Assembly: GCA_963530615.1 (NCBI GenBank)
Contig: CAUSDX010000001.1
Location: forward strand, 124,001 to 188,000
Reading direction: 5' to 3'
DNA length: 64,000 nt
Origin: JABCPE02 sp963530615
GTDB taxonomy: Bacteria > Bacteroidota > Bacteroidia > Flavobacteriales > Weeksellaceae
Shown: piece after piece, positions 8,513 to 18,001 of the stretch
Layout of the letters: the number at the start of each line of letters is the position of its first letter
Position numbering within the stretch: the stretch's first letter is position 1
Made by a program: the position numbers and the translations under genes
Notes under the pieces: generated by a model
Database searches by the model: none
The model's input: only the letters and a program-made list of their open reading frames with translations
What the model was told of the DNA's origin: nothing

Positions 8513-8854
8513 TTATATAAAAAGAAATGGAGGTCCTCTTTGAAATATAGAAAACGAATATTCTAATAAATAAAATCCACGATAAAAGGACTTTATCAGC
8601 TTATGTATCTCTTGAAAAACTTGCTCAAACTCAAAATATTTTTGAGACAAAGGCTCATACAATAAACTCTGAAAATTACATAGTACACAACTAATGCTCT
8701 TTCCTTTTTCTGTGGTTTTTATAATGGAGTGCTCATATTTTTCATGGTCATGCCCTATAAGATTCACCCCATAATTAGACAATAAAAATAGAACCAATAA
8801 CCATGAAGTCATCAGTTTCTTATACTGCTCAATATATTGTCTCAAAAATATCAC
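8513..8854 (-). CDS. Small His/Cys secreted or membrane protein upstream of the receptor
   Basis: 113 residues from GTG 8854; ATG 8812 is an alternative start that puts the hydrophobic segment at the N-terminus. A single hydrophobic stretch (about residues 16-30) is followed by HDHEKYEH (H35, H37, H42), a CVLC pair (C56, C59) and a C-terminal RGPP motif. This layout of a signal segment, histidines, paired cysteines and a terminal GPP resembles the small DUF2946 or HYC_CC_PP proteins often found beside TonB-dependent receptors, but I cannot assign it to either. It starts 15 nt after the cvfB-like gene and precedes the receptor by 132 nt. A role in metal handling together with the receptor is inferred. 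Confidence 0.65.
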   Translation of the reverse strand: MIFLRQYIEQYKKLMTSWLLVLFLLSNYGVNLIGHDHEKYEHSIIKTTEKGKSISCVLCNFQSLLYEPLSQKYFEFEQVFQEIHKLIKSFYRGFYLLEYSFSIFQRGPPFLFI

Positions 8855-8869
8855 TCCACAAAAGAGATT

Positions 8870-9694
8870 CTATTTCAATTTTATCCTATTATCAAAAATT
8901 TCTATAATTTTATCCTTATATAGCCCTCCTATAGCCTTTTTAAAATTCTTTTTACTCATTTGGAGTTCAGCTCTTATTTCTTCTGGAGAAGATTGATCCG
9001 ATAAATAAAGCAGTCCGTTTCTGTCCTCCAGCTTCTCTAAAATTTTTTGCTTAAATTCATCAATGTTTTCAAACCCTTCTGGTTGCAAAGAAACATCTAT
9101 TTTTCCATCTTCACGAATATTTTTAATATATCCTATTTCCTCCGAAAGGGGATAAAGTTTTTTATAAACATCTGAAAAGTAAACTAATCCTAAATATTTT
9201 TTGTTAATTACTACATTCCAGCCAAGTTCTGTTTCATTGGATATAATCAACGATACCTTCTCACCTTTTTTTAGCGAAAAATCTTCATATTGGGGATTTC
9301 TTTTATATTTCGTAGTTCCTGTTAATCTTTGAGAAACCTCATCTACATAGACATAAACCAAATATCTCTTTCCCTCCATCATCTTAGTTTTCTGCTGCTT
9401 ATATGGAATAAAAAGATCCTTTATAATTCCTAAATCTACAAAAGCTCCACTAGGCAGAGACTGCACACAAGTCATCACAGCAAATTCCCCAACCTCACAA
9501 AATGGAGTTTCTATTGTTGCCATAAACTGCTCATTATCCTGATATACAAAAACCTCCACTTCATCTCCTTTTTTCCAATCTTGTTCGGCAAAAATCTTGG
9601 GCAAAAAACATCTTTCACTCAATTTATCTTCTAAAAAAAATCCCGAATTTTGCTCCGCTGCTATGGTTAAAACTTGTGTTTTCCCTATTTCCAT
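8870..9694 (-). CDS. cvfB: CvfB-like S1 RNA-binding protein
   Basis: 274-residue protein of the CvfB (conserved virulence factor B) family: tandem S1-like OB domains followed by a C-terminal winged-helix domain, predicted to bind RNA in the cytoplasm. Visible landmarks are the N-terminal IGKTQVLTIAAEQNSGFFL strand region, the S1 core SGAFVDLGIIKDLFIPYKQQ (about 93-112), the RLTGTTKY segment, the third OB region LGLVYFSDVYKKLYPLSEEIG, and the final DQSSPEEIRAELQMSKKNFKKAIGGLYK helix-turn-helix. Length is normal. It is 11 nt downstream of the endonuclease/phosphatase gene, in the trmD-headed minus-strand cluster. Confidence 0.88.
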   Translation of the reverse strand: MEIGKTQVLTIAAEQNSGFFLEDKLSERCFLPKIFAEQDWKKGDEVEVFVYQDNEQFMATIETPFCEVGEFAVMTCVQSLPSGAFVDLGIIKDLFIPYKQQKTKMMEGKRYLVYVYVDEVSQRLTGTTKYKRNPQYEDFSLKKGEKVSLIISNETELGWNVVINKKYLGLVYFSDVYKKLYPLSEEIGYIKNIREDGKIDVSLQPEGFENIDEFKQKILEKLEDRNGLLYLSDQSSPEEIRAELQMSKKNFKKAIGGLYKDKIIEIFDNRIKLK

Positions 9695-9705
9695 TATATT
9701 TTTTA

Positions 9706-10659
9706 TTATTTATATTTTTCAAATTCCACCCATACAGGGAAATGATCACTATATCCACCTAAATACCGAGTTCCCGCATAAGTTCGGAATGGCTTTCCTT
9801 GATATTTTCCATCTCTTATTTTAATATTTTCATGAGCAAAAACACCTGCTTTAGTAAATTTCAATTTAGAATTTTGTACATAAAAGTATTCGGAGAGAAT
9901 AATTTGGTCAAATAACAGACCTTGTTTCTGATAAAAAGTAGAAAATTTCTTTTGACCATATAAATTGATAAATGGATTTTCTAAAAGCTTATCTAATCCA
10001 TCATGATAAAGTAAAAAATTAATATTTTCAGCATAAGGATTTTCATTAAAATCTCCCAAAATCATCACTGGCTCTTTCTGTTTTTTCGTAAGTTCTAGCA
10101 CTCTTTCTTTTACTGAATGCAAAATATAATCTCTCTTGGATTGATTTATATCTTGCTCTCTTTTAGATGGCAAATGTAAAACGAAAATGGTTATTTCTAC
10201 TCCCTCATATTCCACTCTGCATTGCAAAATATCTCGTGTGGTGTCCATTTCCTCTTTCCCTCCTTCTTCAAACTCAAAAATAAAACTTATCGTATCCGAA
10301 TCCAAATATTTAATTTTCGTTTTATCATAAAGCAAAGCCGTATCTACCCCCCTTTCATCTAAAGAATCATAATGTACAAACGCATACTTTCCCTCAAAAA
10401 CAGGATGCGACAATAAGTCTTCTAACACCTCATTATTTGCAATTTCTGCTAAACCTATAAGCATAGGCAAACTTCCATTTTCTTCACAAAAACACTCAAA
10501 AACAGACCCTATTCGATGAATTTTATGCCTATACCTCCATTCATTCCACTTCTTTAATCCCGATAGTTTTTTGCTCTCCCCTTTACTAAATCTCTCATCT
10601 GGCAGAAAAAAATTTTCCACATTATAAAACATAATCCATTCTTTCCCATTTTTCTCCAT
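9706..10659 (-). CDS. Endonuclease/exonuclease/phosphatase family protein
   Basis: 317 residues with the Mg2+-dependent EEP fold. Visible blocks are WIMFYNVENFFLPD (N-terminal Asn/Glu region), LIGLAEIANNEVLEDL (metal-binding glutamate), VLHLPSKREQDINQSKRD (catalytic His region), VMILGDFNENPYAENI (GDFN motif) and the terminal GGYSDHFPVWVEF (SDHxP). There is no signal peptide, so it is probably cytoplasmic. This family in Bacteroidota is usually annotated only at fold level; the substrate could be DNA, phosphoinositide-like compounds or another phosphodiester. It lies 21 nt downstream of trmD and 11 nt upstream of the cvfB-like gene, probably one transcript. Confidence 0.88.
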   Translation of the reverse strand: MEKNGKEWIMFYNVENFFLPDERFSKGESKKLSGLKKWNEWRYRHKIHRIGSVFECFCEENGSLPMLIGLAEIANNEVLEDLLSHPVFEGKYAFVHYDSLDERGVDTALLYDKTKIKYLDSDTISFIFEFEEGGKEEMDTTRDILQCRVEYEGVEITIFVLHLPSKREQDINQSKRDYILHSVKERVLELTKKQKEPVMILGDFNENPYAENINFLLYHDGLDKLLENPFINLYGQKKFSTFYQKQGLLFDQIILSEYFYVQNSKLKFTKAGVFAHENIKIRDGKYQGKPFRTYAGTRYLGGYSDHFPVWVEFEKYK

Positions 10660-10680
10660 TTGAGATTTATTTTAATTAAA

Positions 10681-11355
10681 TTACTTAAGTAAATCAGGTC
10701 TCTTTCTCTCCGTTATCTCCAACGCTTTTTCATATCGCCAATCTTCTATTGCTCCAAAATTTCCACTCAAGAGAATTTTTGGAACCTCCAACCCCTTATA
10801 AACCTCTGGGCGAGTATAAATAGGTGGTGACAGCAAATTATCCTGAAAACTATCCGTGAGAGCAGACTGCTCATCATTCAAAACTCCTGGCAATAAACGA
10901 ATTACAGAATCTGCCAAAACACATGCAGCCAATTCCCCTCCTGTCAAAACAAAGTCCCCAATAGAAATTTCTTTAGTTACATGTAAATCTCTGACTCTCT
11001 GGTCTACCCCTTTATAATGCCCACAAAGAAATATCAAATTCTGTGTCAAAGAAAGACTATTTGCCATCTTTTGGTTAAGCGTTTCTCCATCAGGAGTTAA
11101 AAAAATAACCTCATCATATTCCCTTTCTGATTTTAGTTGAGAAATACATTTATCCAATGGCTCTACCATCATCACCATTCCTGCTCCTCCACCATATTGA
11201 GTATCATCTATTTGCTTGTAATTATTCGTAGAATAATCTCTAACATTATGAAAATGAACCTCTACCAACCCTTTTTCTATGGCTCTCTTCAAAATAGATG
11301 CCTTAAAAGGACTCTCCATCAGCTCTGGAACTACAGTTATAATATCTATTCTCAT
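10681..11355 (-). CDS. trmD: tRNA (guanine-37-N1) methyltransferase
   Basis: TrmD methylates G37 of tRNAs that read codons starting with C, which prevents +1 frameshifting. The 224-residue protein begins [17 protein letters not shown] and contains the SPOUT knot signatures [13 protein letters not shown] and [13 protein letters not shown]. It also has the C-terminal [19 protein letters not shown] and [10 protein letters not shown] blocks. Length is slightly short of E. coli TrmD but usual for this phylum. It heads a likely trmD - EEP - cvfB-like operon and is divergent from the hydrolase gene at 11459. Confidence 0.96.
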   Translation of the reverse strand: MRIDIITVVPELMESPFKASILKRAIEKGLVEVHFHNVRDYSTNNYKQIDDTQYGGGAGMVMMVEPLDKCISQLKSEREYDEVIFLTPDGETLNQKMANSLSLTQNLIFLCGHYKGVDQRVRDLHVTKEISIGDFVLTGGELAACVLADSVIRLLPGVLNDEQSALTDSFQDNLLSPPIYTRPEVYKGLEVPKILLSGNFGAIEDWRYEKALEITERKRPDLLK

Positions 11356-11458
11356 CTAAATTTCCACTAAATCTATTCTACAAAATTAAAATTTTTTATT
11401 CAATTATCCCAAAGATTGTTTTAATATTGCATTAGATTAACTTTATTCTTATACTCCG

Positions 11459-12439
11459 ATGAATTATCTTGACATCAAAAAACATATTCATTTAGCTTCA
11501 AGCAGAAAGGAAGATTTTAACATTATTTTCAATACTGAAAAAGAAGACCACCAGCTCCCAATCTGCATTATCAACGGCAAAGAAAAAGGAGCAGTTTTTA
11601 CCATTATAGCAGGGATTCACGGCTATGAATATCCTCCTATCATTGCTCTTCAGGAAATACTCAATGAAATCAACCCACAAAAACTAAACGGGACTCTAAT
11701 CATTCTCCCTATCGCTAATATTGGAGCCTTCTATCAACGAATGCCATTCTTTCACCCCGAAGATAAAAAAAACCTCAATAAAACCTTCCCTGGCTCTCCA
11801 TCAGGCAGTATTTCTGAACAAATTGCCAACTATATTACCCAAAACATCATTCCCAATACTGATATTTTTATTGATCTACACGGAGGAGATGCCAATGAAG
11901 ATTTGGTACCTTTTGTTTGTTTTTATGACAATCCTAAAAATTTAGAAAATACCCAAAAAGCACGACAACTTTCAGAAATATCTGGACTTCCTATGATTGT
12001 ATCTTATCCTTACACTATTTCTAATGAAGAACCTGCCCTTTATGCATTCAAACAAGCCGTTCAACTTGGAAAAGTATCCATCAGTATAGAAGCTGGAAAA
12101 TTAGGAAATTTACAATCTGACAATGTTACAATTCTAAAAAATGCCATATACAATATTTTAGATTTTTCTAAAGTATACTTCACCGAACAAAAAACCAAAC
12201 AAAAAGAACAAAAATTATTTACTCAACAAATATATATTTCTTCCCCTAAAAAGGGAATTTTTTACAGCAAATTAAAAGCAGGTGATTTTGTAAGAAAAGG
12301 AGAAAATTTAGGCTATATTACTGATATATTTGGGAGACAACTTTCTAATATTACAACTCCTACTCAAGGAATTATTCTCTATAAAGTAAGCACTCCTCCT
12401 ATCAATGAAGGAGAAACCTTATTTTGTATCGTTTCTTAA
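11459..12439 (+). CDS. Succinylglutamate desuccinylase/aspartoacylase family zinc hydrolase
   Basis: 326 residues of the AstE/AspA branch of the M14 carboxypeptidase fold. Zinc ligands are visible as IAGIHGYEYPP (H54, E57) and the later DIFIDLHGGDANED histidine. The catalytic glutamate is in VSISIEAGK. A C-terminal beta-barrel domain (SPKKGIFYSKLKAGDFVRKGENLGYI) has a lipoyl/biotinyl-like hammerhead appearance, normal for this subgroup. The true substrate is not determinable; members deacylate N-acyl amino acids. It is followed after 11 nt by mqo and probably shares a transcript with it. Confidence 0.85.
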   Translation: MNYLDIKKHIHLASSRKEDFNIIFNTEKEDHQLPICIINGKEKGAVFTIIAGIHGYEYPPIIALQEILNEINPQKLNGTLIILPIANIGAFYQRMPFFHPEDKKNLNKTFPGSPSGSISEQIANYITQNIIPNTDIFIDLHGGDANEDLVPFVCFYDNPKNLENTQKARQLSEISGLPMIVSYPYTISNEEPALYAFKQAVQLGKVSISIEAGKLGNLQSDNVTILKNAIYNILDFSKVYFTEQKTKQKEQKLFTQQIYISSPKKGIFYSKLKAGDFVRKGENLGYITDIFGRQLSNITTPTQGIILYKVSTPPINEGETLFCIVS

Positions 12440-12450
12440 TTTTAATTAAT

Positions 12451-13920
12451 ATGAAAAATATATACGAATATTATGATTTTGTACTCATAGGAGGAGGCAT
12501 CATGAGTGCCACCTTGGCTATGCTTTTACATGAATTAGAACCTCAGGCTAAAATAATTATCCTTGAAAAACTTAATAAAGTAGCAGAAGAAAGTTCCGCC
12601 GCATGGAATAACGCAGGAACAGGACATTCTGCTTTTTGTGAACTCAACTACACTCCTGAAGACCAAAATAAAAACATCAATATCTCCAAAGCTGAAAAAA
12701 TCATTGAACAGTTTGAAATTTCCAAGCAGTTTTGGGCTTATTTAGTAGATAAAAACTACATCTCAAACCCTTCAGAATTCATCAATTCTTGTCCTCATAT
12801 GAGTCTAGTTTTTGGGGAGAAAGACACAGATTTTCTACGGAGAAGACATCAAAAATTAGTTCAATCTCATCTTTTTTCAGAAATGGAATTTTCCGAAGAT
12901 TTTGAAAAGCTCAAAGAATGGATGCCCCTAATTATGGAAAATAGGAATCCAAAAGAAAAAATTGCTGCTACAAGAAGTAATTTAGGCACTGATGTAAATT
13001 TTGGAGCATTGACTCAAAAAATATTCAATTTCTTAGAAGAGAAAAATGCCATTACCATAAAAACAGGCTGTAAGGTTCTCAATATAAAAAAACAGCAAAA
13101 ACAATGGGATATTATTTTGAAAGGAAAGAAACAAGCCATTCGCACGAACTTTGTATTCATAGGTGCTGGCGGACAATCATTAACATTACTAAACAGTAGT
13201 AAAATAAAAGAATCTGAAGGATATGCAGGATTTCCTGTAAGTGGCAGTTGGCTGGTTTCCAAAAATCCCGAACTTATACAAAAACATCAAGCAAAAGTAT
13301 ACAGCCTCGCTCAAGTAGATGCTCCTCCAATGTCTGTTCCTCATTTGGATTTAAGAATAATCAATGGAGAAAAAGCCTTACTTTTTGGACCTTTTGCTGG
13401 TTTTTCTACTAAATTCTTAAAGAACGGTAGTTATTGGGATTTCTTTGAAAGCATTAACCTTAAAAATATCCCATCACTCATTGGTGCAGGTCTTAATAAT
13501 ATTCCACTAACGAAATATCTCATTAAGCAAGTAGCAATGACCAAATATAATAGAATACAGCACCTTAAAGAATTTATAAAAGAAGCAAAAAGTGAAGATT
13601 GGGAAACTTTAGTTGCAGGACAAAGAGTTCAAATCATTAAAAGAGATAAAAAACATGGTGGAAAACTAGAATTTGGCACTGAAATTCTCTTTAATAAAGA
13701 ACACAACTTAGCAACTTTATTAGGTGCATCTCCTGGAGCTAGCACCTGTGTCTCAGCCATGTTGGAAGTTTTAGAAACATGCTTTAGAGAAAAAATTGAA
13801 AATCAATGGCAAGAAAAAATACTTCAAATCATACCTAGTTATGGCAGAAAATTAGCTCATCATCCAGAACTCACAAAAAAAATTAGAATTTTCTGTAAAG
13901 AAAAACTAGAATTAAAATAA
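12451..13920 (+). CDS. mqo: Malate:quinone oxidoreductase
   Basis: FAD-dependent membrane-associated oxidation of malate to oxaloacetate with reduction of the quinone pool; it stands in for or complements malate dehydrogenase. From ATG 12451 the protein is 489 residues, the family length. Landmarks are the dinucleotide-binding FVLIGGGIMSATLA, SSAAWNNAGTGHSAFCELNYTP, SHLFSEMEFSED, ATRSNLGTDVNFGALT, and the C-terminal GASPGASTCVSAMLEVL. An in-frame TTG at 12424 inside the preceding gene would add nine unrelated residues and is rejected. A perfect palindromic terminator follows immediately after the stop. Confidence 0.96.
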   Translation: MKNIYEYYDFVLIGGGIMSATLAMLLHELEPQAKIIILEKLNKVAEESSAAWNNAGTGHSAFCELNYTPEDQNKNINISKAEKIIEQFEISKQFWAYLVDKNYISNPSEFINSCPHMSLVFGEKDTDFLRRRHQKLVQSHLFSEMEFSEDFEKLKEWMPLIMENRNPKEKIAATRSNLGTDVNFGALTQKIFNFLEEKNAITIKTGCKVLNIKKQQKQWDIILKGKKQAIRTNFVFIGAGGQSLTLLNSSKIKESEGYAGFPVSGSWLVSKNPELIQKHQAKVYSLAQVDAPPMSVPHLDLRIINGEKALLFGPFAGFSTKFLKNGSYWDFFESINLKNIPSLIGAGLNNIPLTKYLIKQVAMTKYNRIQHLKEFIKEAKSEDWETLVAGQRVQIIKRDKKHGGKLEFGTEILFNKEHNLATLLGASPGASTCVSAMLEVLETCFREKIENQWQEKILQIIPSYGRKLAHHPELTKKIRIFCKEKLELK

Positions 13921-13946
13921 GAAGCTGCCTTTAAAGGCAGCTTCTT
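13921..13946. terminator. Bidirectional terminator between mqo and the porin gene
   Basis: A 24-bp perfect palindrome (13921-13944, arms GAAGCTGCCTTT / AAAGGCAGCTTC) with T/A-rich flanks on both sides lies directly between two convergent genes. Confidence 0.85.
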
Positions 13947-13949
13947 ATT

Positions 13950-15068
13950 TTAAAACCATGCATTTAATGTCGTTGTAATAAAGAAATTATTATCTACTTT
14001 TGGGTGAAATTCATTAATTTTTGTAAAAATAGGATCTTTTGAATTTAAATTTCTAAATTCTAATCTCCACATTAAATTTTTATAAATGAGATAATCAAAA
14101 TTTACTGACGCTCCTAAAATTTGATATTTTTGACCTTCTCCTACCCAACCCATTGCATTTTTTGCATCATGATAATATTCTATTCTGCCTGCTGTAGAAA
14201 ATTTTGGTGTAAAATAATATTTTGCCATCAAATTGGGCGACCAATATACATTATATTGTCTTGATTTTTTTTCTCTTTGGTCAGCTCCTACATCAAAAAT
14301 AAAATTAAACTCTAACTTATCCGATGCCTTGAAAATCGCATAAAAATCGTGAAAATAACGCATTTTTTCTTCGGTAATCGGATCCTTTCCTACATAAGTA
14401 GAAGAATTAAAAAACCATTTTTCATTAGGCTGATAAGTTACCTTCGTCCCAAAAGATGGTAGTTTTGTCGCCGAAGATGCTGTTACAGAACCATCTTTAT
14501 CAAATACCGCTCTTCTTATTTTTTGCCAACCATTGTAAACTCCGCCCGATAGCACCCACTTATTATTATCAGTGGTGTAAGTTATCTGTGCTCCTGTCAT
14601 GAAAAAAGGCGAATTTGCTACTGCTACAGTTCTTGTCAATGTCATATCATCTTTACTAATTTCTCCTTCTAATCCTATGTAAGAAGGTAATACTCCCGCA
14701 TCTACCCAAATATTTTTATTTTTAGAAATCTTAAACCCAATATTTGCTTCTTGAATATATTTGGTCGTTTCGCTTTCCAGCACCATATTGTCTTGCGGAT
14801 AAGTCCCTACCATCAAGGCGATATTCGCTCTCATATTTTCCGTTTCATAATTTGCTTTAATCCTCGCAATATTTACATTCACTTCATTATGGCGATTGAA
14901 AGTATAAAAAAACAGCTGTTTAATATGATCCTCTCGTTGATTAAAATCATAGGAATAGAAAATTTCAGTATAACCTGTAATTTTTAATTTAGACTCTCTC
15001 TTTTCTTCTTGAGCAAAAGCATTTTGCCCTAAAAAAAATACTCCCAAAAATACAATTGCCTTTTTCAT
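13950..15068 (-). CDS. Outer-membrane beta-barrel protein, bbp2 (OmpL-like) porin family
   Basis: 372 residues when started at ATG 15068, which gives a clean signal peptide MKKAIVFLGVFFLGQNAFAQ. The open frame extends 39 codons further upstream, but that part is polar, lacks family features and would precede the signal peptide, so it is excluded. The mature protein has short alternating strands with many aromatics (ITGYTEIFYSYDFNQ, ANIALMVGTYP, IWVDAGVLPSYIG, MWRLEFRNLNS), a pattern typical of the putative beta-barrel porin-2 family. It ends in tryptophan-phenylalanine (NAWF), a barrel sorting signal. It probably acts as a porin; specificity is unknown. Confidence 0.82.
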   Translation of the reverse strand: MKKAIVFLGVFFLGQNAFAQEEKRESKLKITGYTEIFYSYDFNQREDHIKQLFFYTFNRHNEVNVNIARIKANYETENMRANIALMVGTYPQDNMVLESETTKYIQEANIGFKISKNKNIWVDAGVLPSYIGLEGEISKDDMTLTRTVAVANSPFFMTGAQITYTTDNNKWVLSGGVYNGWQKIRRAVFDKDGSVTASSATKLPSFGTKVTYQPNEKWFFNSSTYVGKDPITEEKMRYFHDFYAIFKASDKLEFNFIFDVGADQREKKSRQYNVYWSPNLMAKYYFTPKFSTAGRIEYYHDAKNAMGWVGEGQKYQILGASVNFDYLIYKNLMWRLEFRNLNSKDPIFTKINEFHPKVDNNFFITTTLNAWF

Positions 15069-15207
15069 AAAAATCAATTTTATAAAATTTTTATTACAAT
15101 TTTTCACATGTTTATAATGACTAATCCTTGCAAATTTAGGATTATTATTCAAATTAAACTTTTTTATTTTACTGTTTTTTGTCATAAAAATATCCCGCTT
15201 TTATATG

Positions 15208-15215
15208 TATATTTG
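15208..15215 (+). promoter_or_regulatory. -7 box of the metG promoter
   Basis: TATATTTG (TAnnTTTG) ends 16 nt before the ATG at 15232. It lies inside the longer in-frame reading from ATG 15205, which supports the downstream start. Confidence 0.6.
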
Positions 15216-15231
15216 CAAAAAATCAAAAATT

Positions 15232-17262
15232 ATGTCGGATAAAAAGATGATTACCGCTGCCTTACCTTATGCAAATGGTCCTGTACATATTGGACATTTG
15301 GCAGGAGTTTATATCCCCGCTGATGTGTATGCTAGGTTTCAGAGAAGAATGGGGAAAGATGTAGCATTTATTTGTGGCTCTGATGAACACGGAATCCCTA
15401 TCACTATTAGGGCTAAAAAAGAAAATATAACACCACAAGATGTAGTAGATAAATACCACAAAATCATCAAAAAATCTTTTGAAGATTTGGGAATTTCTTT
15501 CGATGAATATTCCCGAACTACTTCTAAAAAACATTATGAAGTAAGCCAAAATTTCTTCCTTAAAATGTACGAAAATGGAAATTTTACCGAAGAAATTTCC
15601 GAACAATATTTTGATGAACAAGCAGGAGAATTTTTAGCCGACAGATATATTGTAGGGACTTGCCCTCATTGTAGTAATGATGGTGCCTATGGCGATCAAT
15701 GCGAAAAATGTGGCTCTACATTATCACCAACAGAATTACTTAACCCTAAATCTGCATTAAGCGGAAATGCTCCTATTTTAAAAGAAACTAAAAATTGGTA
15801 TCTTCCTCTGAATGAATATGAAAATTTCTTAAAAGAATGGATTATTGAAGGACATAAAGATGATTGGAAACCCAATGTTTATGGACAAGTAAAATCTTGG
15901 CTCAACGATGGTTTAAAACCAAGAGCAATGACCCGAGACCTCAATTGGGGAGTCCCCGTTCCTCTACCAAATGCGGAAGGCAAAGTTCTTTATGTCTGGT
16001 TTGATGCACCAATTGGATATATCTCTTTCACTCAAGAATGGGCTGAAAAAAAAGGAAAAAATTGGAAAGATTATTGGCAAAATGAAAACTGTGATTTAGT
16101 GCATTTTATTGGGAAAGATAACATCGTTTTCCACTGTATTATTTTTCCAGCAATGATGAAGGCTCATGGAGATTACATAATGCCAAAAAATGTCCCTGCA
16201 TTTGAATTTCTAAATCTTGAAAATGATAAAATCTCTACTTCTAGAAATTGGGCTGTTTGGGCTCACGAATATGTAGAAGATTTCCCTAATCAACAAGATG
16301 TATTGCGTTACGCCCTACTTTCTTCTGCTCCTGAAACCAAGGATAATAATTTTACTTGGAAGGATTTTCAAACTAAAAACAATTCTGAATTAGTAGGTAT
16401 TTTTGGAAATTTCATCAATAGGGTTGCTGTGCTAATTCATAAGTATTATAATGGTAAAATTCCGCAAGGAAGACCATCAAATGAGATAAAAGAAATCACA
16501 AAAACAGCCGTAGAAATTAGAGAATTTTTAGAAAAATATGAATTTAGAAATGCTCTCTCTTCACTAATGAATTTAGCAAGATTTGGGAATCAATATCTTC
16601 AAACCGAAGAACCTTGGAAAACTATCAAAGACGCTCCTGAAAAAACCGCTCAATCACTTTATATTGGGGCTCAAATCGCGGTGGCATTAGCTCAATTATG
16701 CGAACCATTCATGCCGTTTAGTTCTGATAAACTTCTCAGAATGTTTAATATAGAAAAAACTTTATGGTCTGATTTAGAAAATAAAACCGAGCTTATTTCT
16801 GCTGAGCATAAAATTAATGAGATCTCTCTTCTTTTCTCTAAAATAGAGGATGATGTTATTGAAGCTCAAATTCAAAAATTGGAAAATACAAAACAAAATA
16901 ATAAAAAAACAAACCCTAACGCTAATCCGATGAAAGAACAAATAAACTTTGATGATTTTGCAAAAATAGATTTAAGAACAGCTACTATTTTAGAGGCTGA
17001 AAAAGTTGAAAAAGCCGATAAATTATTAAAATTTAAAGTGGATACTGGCGTGGATGTTCGCACGGTGGTTTCGGGTATTGCTGAGAGCTTTACACCGGAA
17101 GAATGCATCGGAAAACAAGTGATGATTTTGCTCAACCTCGCTCCAAGAAAAATTAGAGGTATAGAATCACAAGGAATGCTTTTACTTACCACAAAACCAG
17201 ACGGAAAATTATCCTTCGTAACACCAGATGACAAAATAGAAAATGGCGTAGAAATAGGTTAA
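15232..17262 (+). CDS. metG: Methionyl-tRNA synthetase with C-terminal tRNA-binding domain
   Basis: 676-residue class I synthetase. The HIGH-type motif is PYANGPVHIGHLAG, four cysteines form a zinc knuckle (CPHC...CEKCG), and the KMSKS equivalent is KISTS. The anticodon domain follows, then a linker of Asn/Lys (about residues 545-560), then an EMAPII/Trbp-type tRNA-binding domain (FDDFAKIDLRTATILEAEKV ... LAPRKIRGIESQGMLL). The preferred start is ATG 15232: the in-frame ATG at 15205 would precede the -7 box TATATTTG. Monocistronic, closed by a strong terminator. Confidence 0.97.
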   Translation: MSDKKMITAALPYANGPVHIGHLAGVYIPADVYARFQRRMGKDVAFICGSDEHGIPITIRAKKENITPQDVVDKYHKIIKKSFEDLGISFDEYSRTTSKKHYEVSQNFFLKMYENGNFTEEISEQYFDEQAGEFLADRYIVGTCPHCSNDGAYGDQCEKCGSTLSPTELLNPKSALSGNAPILKETKNWYLPLNEYENFLKEWIIEGHKDDWKPNVYGQVKSWLNDGLKPRAMTRDLNWGVPVPLPNAEGKVLYVWFDAPIGYISFTQEWAEKKGKNWKDYWQNENCDLVHFIGKDNIVFHCIIFPAMMKAHGDYIMPKNVPAFEFLNLENDKISTSRNWAVWAHEYVEDFPNQQDVLRYALLSSAPETKDNNFTWKDFQTKNNSELVGIFGNFINRVAVLIHKYYNGKIPQGRPSNEIKEITKTAVEIREFLEKYEFRNALSSLMNLARFGNQYLQTEEPWKTIKDAPEKTAQSLYIGAQIAVALAQLCEPFMPFSSDKLLRMFNIEKTLWSDLENKTELISAEHKINEISLLFSKIEDDVIEAQIQKLENTKQNNKKTNPNANPMKEQINFDDFAKIDLRTATILEAEKVEKADKLLKFKVDTGVDVRTVVSGIAESFTPEECIGKQVMILLNLAPRKIRGIESQGMLLLTTKPDGKLSFVTPDDKIENGVEIG

Positions 17263-17285
17263 TCTTTCTCAAACAAATAACAAAA

Positions 17286-17320
17286 AAAACACTTTGAAAA
17301 AATCAAAGTGTTTTTTTTAT
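17286..17320. terminator. Intrinsic terminator after metG
   Basis: Arms AAAACACTTTGA (17286-17297) and TCAAAGTGTTTT (17303-17314) with a 5-nt loop and an uninterrupted T-run. It sits between metG and the convergent pcm and can serve both. Confidence 0.88.
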
Positions 17321-17327
17321 TCAAAAA

Positions 17328-17981
17328 TTACTCATTAGTATCTCCAAGCATCGGCACAAATTTATACAATCCAAATTCTTCTTTTTCTACTTGGTTTTCA
17401 GAAATTTTTATAAAACGCGTTAAAACCTGTTCTTCTGTTTTATTCCCCAAAGGAATGACCATTATCCCTCCTACTTTGAGCTGTCTCAATAGTTGCACGG
17501 GCAATTCTCCTGCTCCACAAGTAACCAAAATTTTATCAAACGGAGCAAAATCAGCAAGTCCTTCAAATCCGTCTCCAAAAACCTGAATAGAGGGCATAAA
17601 ACCTATATTTTTTAATATTTTACGAGAAAAATCATATAATTCTTTCTGTCTCTCTATAGTATAAACTTCCGCCTTCATTGCTACCAAAATGGATGTTTGA
17701 TAACCACTTCCCGTCCCTATTTCCAAAACTTTTTCACCTTTTTCCACTTGTAATAATTCTGTCTGCTCTGCTACCGTAGAAGGATGAGAAATAGTTTGTC
17801 CAGAAGCTATTGTAAAAGCTCTATCTTCATACGCAAAGTCTTCAAAAATACTTTCCAGAAAAAAATGTCTCGGCACCGAATTTATCGCCGATAACACTTG
17901 CTCATCCCTTATCCCTACTTTCTCCCGAAGATATTCCACCAAAATTCTCCTCTTTCCCTTATTTAAATATGTATCCTCCAT
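17328..17981 (-). CDS. pcm: Protein-L-isoaspartate O-methyltransferase
   Basis: Repairs isoaspartyl residues in aged proteins using S-adenosylmethionine. The 217-residue protein shows VPRHFFLE, the substrate loop ISHPSTVAEQTELL, SAM motif I VLEIGTGSGYQTSIL, and the C-terminal FDKILVTCGAGELPVQLLRQLKVGGIMVIPLG stretch. Length is normal. It is followed on the minus strand by the terminator shared with metG and lies 20 nt downstream of the membrane-anchored EEP gene, forming a rhomboid - EEP - pcm cluster. Confidence 0.94.
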   Translation of the reverse strand: MEDTYLNKGKRRILVEYLREKVGIRDEQVLSAINSVPRHFFLESIFEDFAYEDRAFTIASGQTISHPSTVAEQTELLQVEKGEKVLEIGTGSGYQTSILVAMKAEVYTIERQKELYDFSRKILKNIGFMPSIQVFGDGFEGLADFAPFDKILVTCGAGELPVQLLRQLKVGGIMVIPLGNKTEEQVLTRFIKISENQVEKEEFGLYKFVPMLGDTNE

Positions 17982-18001
17982 TCTTTTCCTAAAAAATCAT
18001 T

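Noticed and set aside
12424..12450. TTG-initiated longer mqo
   Set aside because: The extra nine residues lie inside the preceding gene and precede the conserved family N-terminus.
15069..15185. 39-codon N-terminal extension of the porin gene
   Set aside because: It would precede a clean signal peptide and has no family features.
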